Part shown: positions 34,721-47,392 of the stretch, one piece after another
How the letters are laid out: each line of letters opens with the position of its first letter
Numbering within the stretch: position 1 is the first letter of the stretch
Origin: Paramarasmius palmivorus
Taxonomy: Eukaryota; Basidiomycota; Agaricomycetes; Agaricales; Marasmiaceae
NCBI GenBank assembly: GCA_037176845.1
Contig: JAYKXP010000023.1
Location: 496,001-560,000 of the forward strand
DNA length: 64,000 nt
Direction of reading: 5' to 3'
Made by a program: the position numbers and the translations under genes
Notes under the pieces: generated by a model
Database searches by the model: none
What the model saw: the letters and a program-made list of their open reading frames with translations, nothing else
Told to the model about the DNA's origin: nothing

Positions 34721-35540
34721 AGGGGAAAGGTATGTTCCCTTTTCTATGTCAACTGTATCCCAGGGCTATACCGATCACTAATGATTCACTACCATTGTTT
34801 CCTGCACCACGATATCCATACTCGTTTTGTCCCCGGCGTGGTAAGTATCCTTTGTTTGATCAATTCTAGCCTTCGTGACTTCTGAAAACCATAAGAATGT
34901 CTCCATAACGCGAGGCGAAAAACAGGGTAATACACCAGTTCTACACCCAACGATGTGAATTACATTGGGACATGGGATCAGGAAAGCGCTCCTGATAATC
35001 AAGGACGTTGGGTAGCAATGCATCGGGTGCGTAACCAACATCGCCAAAGATCGTAGTGTGTTCCGCTCGGGTGGCTGCAGCTTTTTTTTCAAATCCGTGC
35101 ATAATGGTGATGGGAGTGGTTGTAGCTGAACAAGGAAAGTGAGTCTAGCGTTCATTTCGCGATGTGTATTTCGAGTCAATAATACCGGCCAAGTGCGGAC
35201 AGGGATGCACAATTAATCACTGCCACAAGATGATCACAGACGTGTTGCTGATGTAGAACGTGTTCAAATCACAACTGATTTAGGAATTGCTGGATGTCAC
35301 TGGTATTCTACTTAAGAAGCCACGCGGGTTCCACTCCCATCTTGATAGTACACGCAACCGCGAAGATGGGCAGTATCAAAGTCGATTCACCCCTGCTACT
35401 AATGGCTTTGATTGCGGTACGTGGCAATCTTTTACTATGATATTTTGGCCCATGTCTCCAACTGACTTTAGTGGGAGTTTATGCTGTACGGTGCGTGGTA
35501 CCTATCTTTGGGTTTAATTTTCTTTTCTGACTCTTCGAAG
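34721..35540. other. Intergenic, may hold the first exon of the multi-TM gene
   Basis: No clear gene. Splice-like borders near 35460-35540 suggest that the N-terminal exon(s) of the multi-TM gene lie here, but I could not fix a start codon. Confidence 0.35.
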
Positions 35541-36770
35541 GTGCATATGTGGTGTTGTTCGGTGTCTGTACCCATGTTCTGCTCAAGCGAAAGAAGGCAT
35601 CATACAAGTACTACCAACTTGCTCACACTCTCATTTTCCTCCTTGTTTTGGCTAACCTCGCCCTTGACACGACGGGTACCGCTTTCTTATTGCTGAAAGT
35701 GAAGATGTACGAGGTTTAAGATTATAACTACCTTTTTTTTCTTGCTGAAAATACGAACAAGCCCTCAGAACTTAGCGCTGGGAGAAAGTACAAGCAAATT
35801 AGTGGTAGTATACATTTGCAGGTCTGTACAGCCGATTTTTGGTGTCTTTCAATTGCTTACAATCAACCTATCAGTGCAATCGCTGACACTCTTCTGGTAA
35901 ACAACCAAATACCTCTATGAGTAGGCATCGACTCATTCATACCATTCATAGCTATCGCGCTACTACACGGTTTGGGGAAGACGCTGGAAAATCGCGATAA
36001 TACCTTTCATGCTGGCGGTCGGAGTACACGGTATATTGCGTAAATTGTCATCAAGTTGTACACGCTCAATTCACACAGCTATTGCATTGGTGACCGTTGC
36101 TTTATCGACCCTCGGCTCGGTCAAAATCACCGTTTCGCCACCGCTTGCATTGCCAGTGGTTATTGCTGTATACAATCTGATTCTTTCCTCGCTCATCGGT
36201 CCGTGGATTTTAAATCGCTTCTTATTCCACATTGACAAACCACACCTTAGCATTTAAAGTCTTCTCAATAGGTCGCCGAGTAGCGGACTCGGTTGGCCCC
36301 CATTCTCGCAACATGTATAGAACCGTAATGTCTGCAACGTAAGCCCTCGAACACGCACTAAATCCTGTACAATAACTCGATTCAGTCTCGAGTCAGGGAT
36401 ATTTTACACAGCATATCTCTTCGCGATCGCTAGCCTTCAAATCGATACAACCCGGAGATTAGATGCGATATTCTACGATGATTGGATACTAGAGGTCCTT
36501 GCTGTCGACTTCCTCATGAGTGCATGGCCCTGTGTTTCGGTAGGTCATTTAGTCCAGTTAGGTCAGCATATACTGATATTTAACACTGCACACAGGGCAT
36601 AACAGTGTCCGTTATTGTCATTCGTGTAAGCTTAGGGATCGCTTTCAACGACCTGGAGACCGAGCTATCATCTATGCGTGCCGCAGAGACAGTTACGGTG
36701 GACTTGGAATCTGAAAGGAACTCCCCTCGAATTGGGGATGAAGGAAACTCGTGTTCCAGGGCGAACTAGT
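35541..36770 (+). CDS. Multi-TM protein, Agaricomycete-expanded family, copy 1 (5' end open)
   Basis: Integral membrane protein of a large Agaricomycete family with about seven helices. The exon order is AYVVLFGVCTHVLLKRKK with a following helix (TLIFLLVLANLALDTTG), then a cytosolic RCYYTVWGRRWKIAIIP loop and helix, IALPVVIAVYNLILSSLIG, HSRNMYRTVMSA, LESGIFYTAYLFAIAS and GITVSVIVIRVSLG. An acidic tail follows, stop at 36770. The R-C-Y-x-x-W-G-R-R-W-K loop and L-E-S-G segment recur in all four copies of the window. The N-terminal exon and start are unresolved. Function is unknown; a receptor-like role has been guessed for the family but is not shown. Confidence 0.7.
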
Positions 36771-38838
36771 CACAAACTATTAATACATGCATTTCATTCA
36801 GTTTCCACACTCCAGTTCTGATTCTGATCAATCGCTTTCCTGCGTAAAATCTGCATGCACTGGCGGAATGAAACCAAACGTACATCACTAGACCTAGACC
36901 GCTTTCCCGTGCCATGAACCCCAAAGGTTCTTCAGCGTCTCTACACAATTCCTCCTCCCATTTCCTAAGTGGATAGCTCATCCCTTGTGGTGAAGGCACC
37001 ACCTTCAAGTATTCTGAGTCTGAGCAGAGGCGAGCACATCACATTCAAGGATTTTATGACAATCTTCCCGCACTATGACGATTATACTACAGGTCGCTCG
37101 AGGTCCCCAACTTTGCCACAATCCGATACGAACCGCTCTACACACAGCATAGTGTCAGGTCCCCAGCTTTGCCGAAAACTCGAGTTCAAGACCAAGCTCA
37201 ATAATTTGACGATCTCCACTACTTAAAGCACTATGCTTGGCCTCAGGTCATATCAACGTCACAGTTAAGGAGGTGCTGGTGGTCGACGCTTCGACTCATG
37301 CTGGCTTATGGCTCAAGTGAACGGCTTCTTGGTACTGATACTAACGAAGCTTTAATGTAGGGACAGATGGGTTTCAATGCAAGTATTGGAGTACTTGTGC
37401 GTGTTGTTCTCCCTTCTCAACTGGATGCCGCTGATTAACGGTGTTCATAATCTGAATTTGGCGGATCTGTTGTACACAGTTCAAAATCGGTGTAAGATAT
37501 ACGTTATCGTCATGATGCGAGCGATTTGATAGTGATTCTCATACGACTGTACTTGCAAGTGTATTCTATTCATTGTTTAACAGCAATTGTACATGATGCT
37601 ACATAAGTGAAGGCAAACGTGAATGAAAGCAGTAGGGTGATGCCCTGTGGGTGTGTACTTCGACGGTGAACAGGGAGTATGTTGGTAATGATAACCACGT
37701 CAGATTATTCTATTGAGAACCCCACACATTCCGGCCAGAACGCCGATGAGCGTTCCGTGGGCGTCTCGAATGGAACTACCCATCTCGACTCCAGTCATCG
37801 TTGTTTGAGCTTTGTGGATTGCATTTAGGTGTTGAATCCATTCATTGTGCACCTACAACAGAGTGCTTGCACAAGCATCTACACCATGGAGCAATTAAAG
37901 CACGCTTTGCGCTTGTTTTTGACTTGGTCTTACCGGGTCAAATAACTTTGCTTTAATTCCAGGCATTGCTCCGAGATAATATGACAGATACAGCAGATTC
38001 TTGAGACAAGTAATACATAGTTAGTACTGGAGCGACAGAAGCTTTGTAGATGGATCTATGGTTACTCAACAGGAAAAAGTCAAAAGCAGTGGCGCACACG
38101 TCACGGTTGTTTCAAGCTAAACATCGAGTGTTGAGTGTGAACTGATTCAAGTTATAGACCCTATTGCCTTTCATCTACTTGACCTTGTTCTCCTGTGCGA
38201 TGAAGAGGAGATCAAGATGCAGAATTGTTCACTGTAATCCCCAGTTGGCACCATAGTGTTCTTACTAGATATCAGTGCCGTTCGCGGCCGCATAACTTAT
38301 GCTTCATCAGTCTTCATCTAGTGGAGAGAAAATTTTCATTTGCATTAAGCCTCGCTCAGCAATGTAACGTCGACCATTGCGGGAACAAGGAGAATAGCGT
38401 ATTAGCGCCAGTGGGCGCTAACCTAGTACCGGCCGGGTCACGTTAAATTGAAGTCAAGATCAAGTCAATGTTTACTTGAGTCTACTTATGTACTTTGAAT
38501 TTAAGTCTACTCAAGTTTACTCAGATACGCTCAAGTAGTCAAAACATGACCGCTCGTCTTCCGAAGCATGCCCAGCCTACTATGCATCACTCACGCTCCC
38601 AATCGCGTGCCTTGATAAATATGATGAAGTCTGAACTGTACGCTCTCCTAACCAGACCCGTTTTGGTCATAGCTGGTTCTTGAACGTCGCAGTTGAGCCC
38701 CTTTGCAAAAACTGCTCAACATTCAGCACTGTCGACACAAGAGCATCTTCTTGCTATACTTGAGCCCCGCCAAATGCTGTTGACGGTTTCAACAATCCAG
38801 ATCATTCTCCCATTTCGTTGTCTGACTGACTCACACAC
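36771..38838. other. Intergenic, no supported gene
   Basis: About 2 kb. A run of CTCAAGTyTACT-type short repeats occurs around 38475-38545; otherwise I see nothing to annotate. Confidence 0.4.
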
Positions 38839-39455
38839 ATGCTGATTCCAGCCACTAAAGTTCAACTTCATCCACGCTATCACCGAAGCCACGTAAAGAC
38901 CGCCTCAGAACTACTTGCAGCCGTTAGAACAAGACGTACGTCACGCCCTCCCCGTCCAGGAGTTATCAGTATTAGGTGGGGCTGGGTGAACAACCGAATA
39001 CGAGTAACCGTACGTATCCTCTTTCATTACACCCGTTTGGTTTACCGCTTCTCCCGCAGTTTGGATTGCACCCGAGTTATGAGAGCTAAGGCGATAACTC
39101 TGACCAAACGAGAAGACCCACTGGCAGGTCCCTATTACGCTCCGCCTTGGATCGTACCATTTCGAGAACTGCTGTAAGGGTCGAAAAGGTGGGGCGTGCG
39201 AGACATCACGAGAAACCGAAAGGCCATGCCCTTCCACTTCCCTTTCGCTACACGTTGCACAAAAGACTTACCTTCTGTTCGTGTCCTTTCCGGACGGCCC
39301 TTCAACAGCTCTGATGTATTCTTGATATTGATAACGATAGGCCGGAACGGTTACTCGCACAAAGCTACTATGTATGACACAAATCGAGCAACACAATCCA
39401 CAAGATGCACAGCCATCCTATCAAAAAAGTCCTTCGTTCATAGAATATTAGAATA
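38839..39455 (+). repeat. Partial duplicated block (unit 2)
   Basis: Similar to 42700-43395: AAGACGTACGTC, CGCTTCTCCCGCAGTTTGGATTGC and CATCCTATCAAAAAAGTCC landmarks in the same order, immediately upstream (on the plus strand) of a cysteine-rich peptide gene in both places. Only the 3' part of the block is present. Confidence 0.55.
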
Positions 39456-39830
39456 TTAGGTACAGCGCTACGTGCCCCAAATCAGCTCAACGCTCAGGGT
39501 CTAGATTATTACTTGCTACTTACATGTACACCCATCGACACTCGGACGCATTGACATGCGAACCCAACACAGTCGAATGCGGTATCACAAGGGCCTTCAC
39601 AGTCTTGACCCGAACGTTTAAAATCGGATGTGGGGAGCCCGAGCTATGTGGCGTGGTTAGGAAGGTGTTATCTTTCGTCATTGAATGCGACGAGTTGGGG
39701 TAGTCACCTCTGCAGGCATAGCCATCTGACAAAAAACGATTAAGTGGACTTGGCGTCGAGCTTGACGAATAACACTCACTGAGCGGAATGCGAAAAGTGT
39801 GAGGATGAAGAGAGAAAGATTGAGTTGCAT
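39456..39830 (-). CDS. Small secreted six-cysteine peptide, copy 1 (66 aa, four exons)
   Basis: Too small and exon-rich for open-frame detection. Exons on the minus strand are 39830-39780, 39725-39708, 39643-39524 and 39467-39456, all phase 0 with GT-AG introns. Exon 1 is a signal peptide (MQLNLSLFILTLFAFRS); exon 2 encodes MAMPAE; exon 3 carries DCEGPCDTAFDCVGFACQC; exon 4 encodes RCT and a stop. The mature part has six cysteines spaced C-x3-C-x5-C-x4-C-x-C-x8-C, recalling inhibitor-cystine-knot or squash-inhibitor-like peptides. A TATA-like TTTATA lies upstream (plus strand near 39881). Likely secreted; a role as effector, protease inhibitor or defence peptide is only inference. Confidence 0.75.
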
Positions 39831-40972
39831 TTTAAGGTCGAGTGGGGAAGTGACTGAAGGGTGTTGGGATGGTCTGTGGGGTTTATATCACGCAGTTTGG
39901 TGTTCGGGTACATCGGCACATAAGAGAAAATGTGTTGCCGGTTGAGCGATTCTATTTCTAGCGCCGCTGTTCGTTAATCTTGACAGCTGGAGACACAGAG
40001 GGGTACGTTGAGAAGTACTCGTTGAGGTTCTTGTAATGGAGAGGTGGATATATAGGTAAGATGCTATATCGAACGACTGCTCCGATCTGATTATATAGGT
40101 TGCTGGGACCATTACACTCGTCATGCGGCGAAAAAATAATGAATAATTTCGCTTTAGCTTTGGTGCTATGGAGCGGCGACTTACTGGTGAATAAGTACGA
40201 ATAGATACCAGTCATTGATTTCTACTCAGAGTCACAGTTGGCCACATTGCATGATGATATTCCAGACGGCATTTGGAGCTAATGCGAAAACCTCACGGAA
40301 ATCTTCACGATAGTAAGCGGACCCTTTGTGAAAGCAGCAGGGACTTCATCGAACAATCCGTTAGTAATAACGCCAGCACCGATTGCCGACAGTGTCAGGG
40401 AGAATAAGTACTGTTGAATACTCACCACGAACCAATCGGCAACAATCACTTGACCCAGTGTCATCAGCGAACGATAGAAAATCGGTTCATCTTATGAGGA
40501 CAGATGGTGGCGTGATTCTGATCTTGATGTTCGACTGCTTTCGTTCTGGGAAACGTGATTGAAGACTGGACTGAGACGATCACCAAGTTGATACAGGGTG
40601 TAAGGTTGGAAATGCACGAAACGATTAAGACGATCCATAGAACTAATGAGCGACTGAAGTGTATCTTGATGCATTGCCAACGTTTCCATCGTCGGCGAGC
40701 GGAAAGGAAAGAACGTAAGTTGGGGTAACGCAAGACCAAGCTCCATCCCCTCTCCCTTCCTTACGCAAATCAACACAAAACGAAGCACCTTGCCTCAATA
40801 AGGCGAACCAGAGCCAGTCCCATGATGAACATCTTGCAGTATCATTCGGCTCATCGCTCGATCACCCGTCTTCTGTGTCAAATTGCAGACTGTGATGACG
40901 GCACTGGATTTTGTTACGAGGGATTCGCTTGCTCGGAGTTGCGTGGGAATATTCCTTGCACATCAATGACGC
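39831..40972. other. Duplicated spacer, no gene called
   Basis: Starts with the promoter of the cysteine-rich gene. The stretch 40240-40800 is clearly related to 46725-47340 (shared CGGACCCTTTGTGAA, AACAATCACTTGACCC and others). Minus-strand frames there differ between the copies, so coding is not supported. Confidence 0.5.
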
Positions 40973-41228
40973 TACAAACCCAAATCAGTTCAGAGTCTAA
41001 ATCTGTACTTGCCACTTACACCTATACCTCCCGATTGCAATGGGACACACATGCATCCTGTAGCACCCCACCTGTCACAGTCAGATGATTTATTACAATA
41101 TCCTCCACAGGATTGACTTTGAGAAAGGGATGTTCGGATCCCAAGCTAGTAAAATGATGTTTGTTTCATTGAGATAGAGCGACCTTGGAAATAGATTGAG
41201 CGTTATCACTTCTGCGGGAGCAGCCATC
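40973..41228 (-). pseudogene. Six-cysteine peptide gene, copy 2, signal exon missing
   Basis: Has exon 2 (MAAPAE at 41228-41211), the intron, and exon 3 with QSCGGYCNKSSDCDRWGATG followed by C-x-C and VPLQSGGIG, then the donor GTAAGT and a last exon reading RH-stop at about 40981-40973. Compared with copies 1 and 4 the codon for the sixth cysteine is deleted and no signal-peptide exon is found upstream. Probably dead or non-secreted. Confidence 0.65.
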
Positions 41229-41534
41229 TAAACAAATATGACAAGTCAATATTCGGAGAATAGGGTGCAATCAATACCTTTGGCCTCCTCTACTCTCGTC
41301 ATATCGGGAAGAACACGAACAAAATATGGAATAAAAGTATAGCTATTCATCAAGCCCAAACGTAGATATATATGCAAAAGAAAATAGAGGCACAAACGAG
41401 GCATATATACCAAAGAATTGTCCTCGTAGAGCGGCGATTTTCACATGCGTCCTGAATACTTTCAAACCGTTCTGCATCGGCCTCCTTTTTCGGATAGATA
41501 ACCTCCATCCCTGGATAGCGCCTATCCTATATAA

Positions 41535-41605
41535 TCTTGGCCCGATCAGAGATCGAAGGATCGAATCCCCCTTCAGACTGAAGGCAGATAAATGCATCAG
41601 GGAGA
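41535..41605 (-). other. Possible tRNA relic
   Basis: The minus strand contains a T-arm/B-box-like GGGGGATTCGATCCTTC with a stem preceding it, located where other units carry tRNA genes. No full cloverleaf can be drawn. Confidence 0.25.
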
Positions 41606-41749
41606 TTCCTGCTCAAATGGCAATGGTGCAGGTAATTAATTCATTGTTGGATACGAGTACATGATTAAAAATTATGTAATGGCGTATTTCGCATCGACCG
41701 ACGAGCATATACGCTCGTAGCGGGTTGACCCTTATACAGTACTGGTGGC

Positions 41750-43364
41750 AAGAGGATTTACATCCGTGGAGATGACGAGATTGGAAGCGTGGGATCGGTA
41801 TCTGAGCTGGGTTTAGGGTTCCGAATCCGAGCTTGTCCTTTTACTTACCCTGACGTTCATCGTCTCCCGCCTTTCTACTTAAGGCTCCGCCACTCCCTCT
41901 CTATCTTCCTCAAAAGGAAGAATCATGCTTTATCGTTAGCAGTAGAGCGAGGATTCAGCGCCTTCCGTATCGAATCACGCACTCAGCAATGGAATTTTGT
42001 CGAAACTTGGATTGGGACGCGACTTTTGGGCCCGGGTTATACTTTCAGACTTGGATGAATGAGGAGAATGACGCTTGGAAAAATGGTTCCTTCTACCATT
42101 CGTTCAACGCGGCCACCGAAATGCACGTATCCTGGCGACAAAGTGCGTCTTCTCCCGCTCCTGTCCCGTAACCCATACCTACTCACACGTAGACGCGCAG
42201 ATTTCCATCCACGCTATCAGCAAAACCACCCTTCGTTTAACAAAGGCTGCGGAAAACCGCGGAACGCTGACTTCAAGACGAAGACGTACGGGACACCCTT
42301 TCCCGTTCATTGTCTCGATATTTACCCACCTATCGTTCGACGTCCAGTCTACCTCCCACTCGTCTGCTCAACCTTTGACGCTACCACCACCCCCGTTTCG
42401 TTCATCCCTACCAACTATTCTTGTCACCTGTCGCCAGTGGCCGCATCTACTGCTTTGCCCTCACAAATCCGACCCAGATCGTTCAGATTTTGGAGACCCA
42501 GGCGAACTAGAGGTGAAAGGATGAGTTGGATGAAAAGCTGCGAGTGATTGTACGTAACATCTTTCGTTACATCACTCTCTTACTGACTCCCCAGCAGTTT
42601 GGATCGCACAACTTCATTCTCTATCTTCCCACAGAAACACTCGATGATACCCTTCCAACATCTTCTCCTAGCACCAAGGCCTATGGGAATGCTCGCAACC
42701 CTAGTGTTAGGACAAGGACGTATGTCGCATCTCCCCCGTTCACTGTCGTCTCGATGTCTACTCACTCACCACTCGACATCCAGTTTACCTCACAATCTGC
42801 AATACCTTCGACGCTACCACTACTCATTGATCCACCCTCGCCGCCTATGCATGTCAACGGCTGCGAGTAGCAACTCTCCCTACTAAACTGAACCAGAAGA
42901 CGCATCGGAGCTTTGATCGAGTGATCGGTATGCAAGTTGCGGAAGAGAAGGATGTAGAGCTGAAGTCCGTACCCTCTTTCATTGCAATCGTTTATCGGAT
43001 CACCGCTTCTCCCGTAGTTCCAAGTTGTGAGAACTAAGAAGATCAGCCGGGCCATGGCTATACCTGTCCCGTGACGCGAATGAACACGAGACAAGACCCC
43101 CTTGCATTCGCTTGTACCTGCCTTAAGGAGACGAAGAAGATCAAGTCCACCCCATCCCCTTTCCCTTCATTATACGTTCTTTCCGGACCATCCCTCGATT
43201 GTTCCGTGTAATCAATAGCAATAGAACGGAATGGCCACTCGCTCAAAGCTACCAGAGTCATATCTATGTATGTAGGACCCGAATCGAGTAACACGATCCC
43301 CAGAGCGCCCATCTATCAAAAAAGTCCCTCGTTCATAAAATATTACAAACGTTCCATGTACATC
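41750..43364 (+). repeat. Duplicated repeat block (unit 3), coding status uncertain
   Basis: The longest version of the block: CTGGGTTTAGGGTTCCGAAT at about 41808, a short frame starting MEFCRNLDWDATFGPG (41989), a GT...AG gap, then frames containing KPRNADFKTKTY and internal repeats with GACGCTACCAC (about 42378 and 42810), CCCAGCAGTTTGGATCGCAC (about 42590) and CTTCTCCCGTAGTTC (about 43000). It ends beside cysteine-rich copy 3. Proteins do not agree between units, so it may be a decayed multi-exon gene. Confidence 0.5.
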
Positions 43365-43653
43365 AAGTCCAACGACAGACCTACAAACCCCCGAATCAGC
43401 TCAGCGCTCAAATCAATAGTTGGCATTTACACCTTCGAAGCATATACATCCCGCTGACCCAACACAGTTGAACGGAGTCTCACAATCGCCTTCGCAGTAT
43501 TGTTGTCGAATAAGGGATGTTTGGATACCAAGCAGTGTGGTAGGGTTAGGAAGGGTTGGGGGTATTCACCTCTACAGGTGCAGCCATCTAACAAAAATGA
43601 TTAAGTGGACTTGGCGTCGAGCTTCATCAATAACAAGACAGGTTAAGCTGCAT
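43365..43653 (-). pseudogene. Six-cysteine peptide gene, copy 3, degraded
   Basis: The ATG at 43653 starts MQLNLSC but the rest of the signal exon is deleted and a stop follows. The MAAPVE exon is present (about 43605-43588). The acceptor before exon 3 has lost its AG (ACTG instead of TAG). Exon 3 still encodes YCEGDCETPFNCVGSAGCIC. Two lesions make a functional product unlikely. Confidence 0.65.
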
Positions 43654-44018
43654 TGCGAGGTCTGTGGGGAGGTGACTGATTCGTGTTCGGCTGGTCTGCG
43701 GGGTTTACATCAGGTGATTTGGTACATCGGTACAATAAACGGAGATAATGCCTATTTTTCACAGCTGTGGTTCTACCGTTTGTTCGAGAGTAAAGATAGA
43801 AGAGCGTTGGCGATTCTAGTTCTGGCGCCCGCCGTTCATTGAACATGACAGTCCAAGACATTGAGGGGTACTTGTTAAGGTTTTTGAACTGTAATGGGGG
43901 AGTTCATTTCTAGATCTGAGCACAGATTTACATACAATGGCAGGATCCCACTATATAGTATATCGAACAAATATACAGTTGGTGCGACCGACAAAAGAGT
44001 TGCGAACGTCATGGAAGT

Positions 44019-44098
44019 AGCCCACCGCGAGGGTCGAACTCGTAGCCCTCAAATCCGAATAAACATATTCTCCGGAATAAGAGTCCGGGATATAAATG
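44019..44098 (-). pseudogene. tRNA-Lys relic (3' part)
   Basis: The T arm and 3' acceptor strand match the tRNA-Lys at 31825-31919, and ACTCTTA of the anticodon loop is visible, but the D arm and 5' acceptor strand are gone. Confidence 0.65.
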
Positions 44099-44286
44099 TG
44101 ACGTTATTGATGGGAGATACAGCTTGGACCGATGTGATGCGGATAGGGCTCTCGCCCATGTGGATTGCGCGGGTGTTGGGCCGATGTAAAGGCAGAGGTC
44201 ACTATTCCCATTAATGCGTATCAGGTGTGATTGAAAAACATCAATAGGAGACTTCTAGACTAAAAACAATAGCCCTCGATTTATAC

Positions 44287-44389
44287 CGACGCCAGCAGGA
44301 TTTGAACCTGCGCCCTCAAAGAGGAACAGATTATGATGTCGAACTTCTCTGATTCTAATCTGTCGCCGTAACCACTTGGCTATAGCGCC
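44287..44389 (-). tRNA. tRNA-Ser(AGA) with 21-nt intron, copy 2
   Basis: The exon sequence is identical to the tRNA-Ser at 32199-32300, including acceptor, long variable arm and T arm; the intron is different in sequence and one nucleotide longer. A T5 run lies about 16 nt beyond the 3' end. The gene looks functional. Confidence 0.87.
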
Positions 44390-44464
44390 TTTGAGTAGAC
44401 CTTTCCCTCAATGAATATGAAAGGGTTCTCGAACAACGGGAGATTCGCTGTTCAATACCGTCGG

Positions 44465-44870
44465 CAAGCGTGATTTACATCCGCGGTGATGGGGATGTTC
44501 CACTGGGTTTAGGGTTCCAGGATTGTGGTCTTAGACACACTCTCCTTCTTCTTGTTTCACTTTGTGGCTCACGTTGACATTCTCAATGGCAAAAGTTCAC
44601 GCTCTGCTATTCCCTCTCTCAGTTTCATCGGCACAGCGCATCAGTTCCTTTCTGCTCTTCTGCTCATTACTTACATACCCATCGAGTGTACCCGGCCGTC
44701 AAGACACCGTTTGTCACAACGCTCGCATTGTGACGACAGAGTATGTTTGATCCTCGGGCCTCCGCAGTTGCTGTTTCTCTATCTCATTGATATCGCACGC
44801 AGATCCCTCTTTCCGGAACAGACCTTCCTCTGCACGACTACCCATGGATACGAAGCCCCTTGATCAATTC
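44465..44870 (+). repeat. Duplicated block (unit 4), short relic
   Basis: Begins with GATTTACATCCGCGGTGATG and CTGGGTTTAGGGTTCC as in units 1 and 3, then diverges. No gene called. Confidence 0.45.
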
Positions 44871-45032
44871 CTTAAGGCATCTCAGGTCCCCTTCCTTCGA
44901 GGTTTGGCATGGACCTTGGCATTGAAAGCAGCCGACTAGTCAATATTAAGGCTTGAGCAAGATTAGAACTAAGGAGTGAGAATAAGTCAACGCAGAGAGC
45001 TTTATGCTGTGACATGATCTGAAATACAAGTT

Positions 45033-46320
45033 CTATGTGACATTGACACTGGTGGTAGCATTTTGAACTGTGTTATCTTCTCTACTGGTGTCCTCGTCGC
45101 CAAAGCTGACTCCCAGGGCTATGCGAAAGATGATTACGGTTGGCATGATGCCCTGAAAAGAAGGCGTCAATCGCTACATCTAGTATGAGTTAAAATACGC
45201 ACCGCGAGAACAGACCAGGATCGAATACAAGCGTCGATAACCACCGAGATATCCTGACTGTCCGAATTGATATACATCCCAAAAACGAAAAGTAACAGTC
45301 CAGCATATAGAATTCCTGACTCTAAACTGATGTCAAAGAGGTCAATTCATGTTCTGTTCGGCTATTTTGAGTTTACCTGATCACAATGAGTGCCCTGTAC
45401 ATGCTGTTTGGTCTAGAACCCAGATATCCTCTGGTGTTTTGAATCATTCTATAAATTCGATATGCTTGATGCAGTAAGAGGCCTCGATCTTCAAAAAACT
45501 GACCATGTACTCACCTATGAAACTGGATAAAGTCAAGTTGTTGAACGCCGTGGCAGCAGCAACAAAATTGGGAAGCCCCGATGTGTCGAAGGTCCCCATA
45601 AAAACAAACCCCGTAACTAGCAGCAAGTTGTTTACTTCCGTAAATTGAGCTGACGGATCTCACCATGGGAGGCAACGTATATTAATAGCGGAAGTGCGAT
45701 GAACTTCCACCGGCGCCCCCACACTACATAGGTGCGGTATAACTCGACAATCCATCAGGAAAAGTTCGGAAGATGAGGGATTTGTGTTATACCAAGATCG
45801 CTTCCGCAATTGCGCTACACAAACCCTTTGTAATGTACCCAGCACGGTAGCATAGGATAACGCACTTTGTCACCAAGGCAATTGTTAAATGCGCGCCATC
45901 TAGTCTTTTCCTGTGTTCGATTCACTACATTGCCCTGGAATAATTGAGGATGTTCACATACTGGGATCGCAAGTTTGATTCGACTGCGATTGTAGGGGAC
46001 AATATGTCGTATGCTACTGTCAATACTACATCGACAGAGATCAACAACAAGAGAACCATAAGAATGAGGATTAGGCGGTGATAATGTTTCCGCATCTCCT
46101 TTCGGAGAATATAGACGCAAATGCCTAGCATCTCCACATAGATCCCTGGTTCAACAGGGATAAGCTATTCATCGAAACAAGGTTATGTTCGTACCAAATA
46201 GGAGAAACTGGCACTAAAGGCATCGCATATCAGCTATAAACGCCCATTCGGAATATGTATAGTACTCACAGCGGTTCCCACTTTCAATGACAAGATTGAC
46301 TCTTTGCTCGAGTTGGACAT
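45033..46320 (-). CDS. Multi-TM protein, Agaricomycete-expanded family, copy 2
   Basis: The start at 46320 gives MSNSSKESILSLKVGTA and a GT donor. Next come GICVYILRKEMRKHYHRLILILMVLLLL (helices 1-2), YRTYVVWGRRWKFIALPLLIYVASHG, AAATAFNNLTLSSFIG, LESGILYAGLLLFVFGMY, and GIMPTVIIFRIALGVSFGDEDTS with a polar tail ending at 45033. All family blocks occur in order on one strand with short introns. The gene looks intact. It probably resides in the plasma or an internal membrane; function unknown. Confidence 0.75.
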
Positions 46321-47392
46321 GTGTGATGGGAAGCGAGAACAAAAGACATAGATGGAAGTAACATCTTTATATAACCAGGTTGTCGATCATAACACTGGAA
46401 ACCGTTGATCATATTGCCCAACTGCGAACAGAATCACACACGGACCGCGTACTTTGCTGCGGATTGATACGGGATGGAATACATAGAAACTATCAAGGTC
46501 TTTGCGACAGCTCTTCCACGGGTCTATATAAACAATCTCCTCATTAATCATTCGCAGCGATGGCCGATCTAATTATAGAGATTGCTGTGACCATTATACT
46601 CGTCATACGGCAAAAAAAGAATGGATATATCGCATTAGCTTTGGTGCCTATGAGTGGCAGCTTACTAGTGACGACCAACTGCTAGTGAAGAAGTCAAGAT
46701 AGATACCAGCCGTAGATTTCTGCTCACAGCTGGCCACATTGCGTAATGATATTCCAGATGACACAAGGAACTGGCGGCATTCGGAGCTAATGCGTAATCA
46801 GGAGGGTCTCTGTCTGAGGCATTCTCACGGTAGTAAGCGGACCCTTTGTGAAGTCAGGAGGGATTTTATTGAGCAATCCGTTAGTAACAATGGCTGCCGT
46901 AGAACACTCACCACGATCACATCGGGAACAATCACTTGACCCGGTCACCCAGTGTCATCAGAAAACGATAGAAAATTTGTTCATCTTATATGGACAGATC
47001 GTGGCGTGATTCTGATCTGATGTTCGACTGCTTTCGCTCCTTGAAGACCGGGCTGAGACGATCAACAAGTCGATATAGTGCGTAGGGTAGGAAATTCACT
47101 AAACGACCCTCATAATACGTAGAAAAGATGAACGCCAGAACGTATCTTGATGCCTTTCCAATCATCGTCGGAGAACGAAAACGTTACGCTAATTAACACG
47201 AATGAGAGCACCCTACGTCGATAATGTCAACTAAAGATGTAGCTGTGGTATGTCCTTGATAGAGATCTCGCTGTACCATTCCCCTTACCTTCCGTCTCCT
47301 GTTTGTAGGCTCGAAGTATCATAGTGTTTGAAATCGTTCGTATGTTAGAATACAAAGTTGGGCGTGATGATAACCTAGGGCGCGTAATGACA
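46321..47392. other. Duplicated spacer, no gene called
   Basis: 46725-47340 is the relative of 40240-40800. The remainder is the promoter side of the multi-TM gene. No coding signature is conserved between the two copies. Confidence 0.5.

Noticed and set aside
38470..38545. CTCAAGTyTACT repeats as a regulatory array
   Set aside because: Spacing is irregular and no gene start lies nearby; treated as simple repetitive sequence.
40279..40788. Minus-strand hydrophobic frames suggesting another multi-TM gene
   Set aside because: The related block at 46725-47340 does not keep any of these frames and the family motifs (W-G-R-R-W-K, L-E-S-G) are absent.
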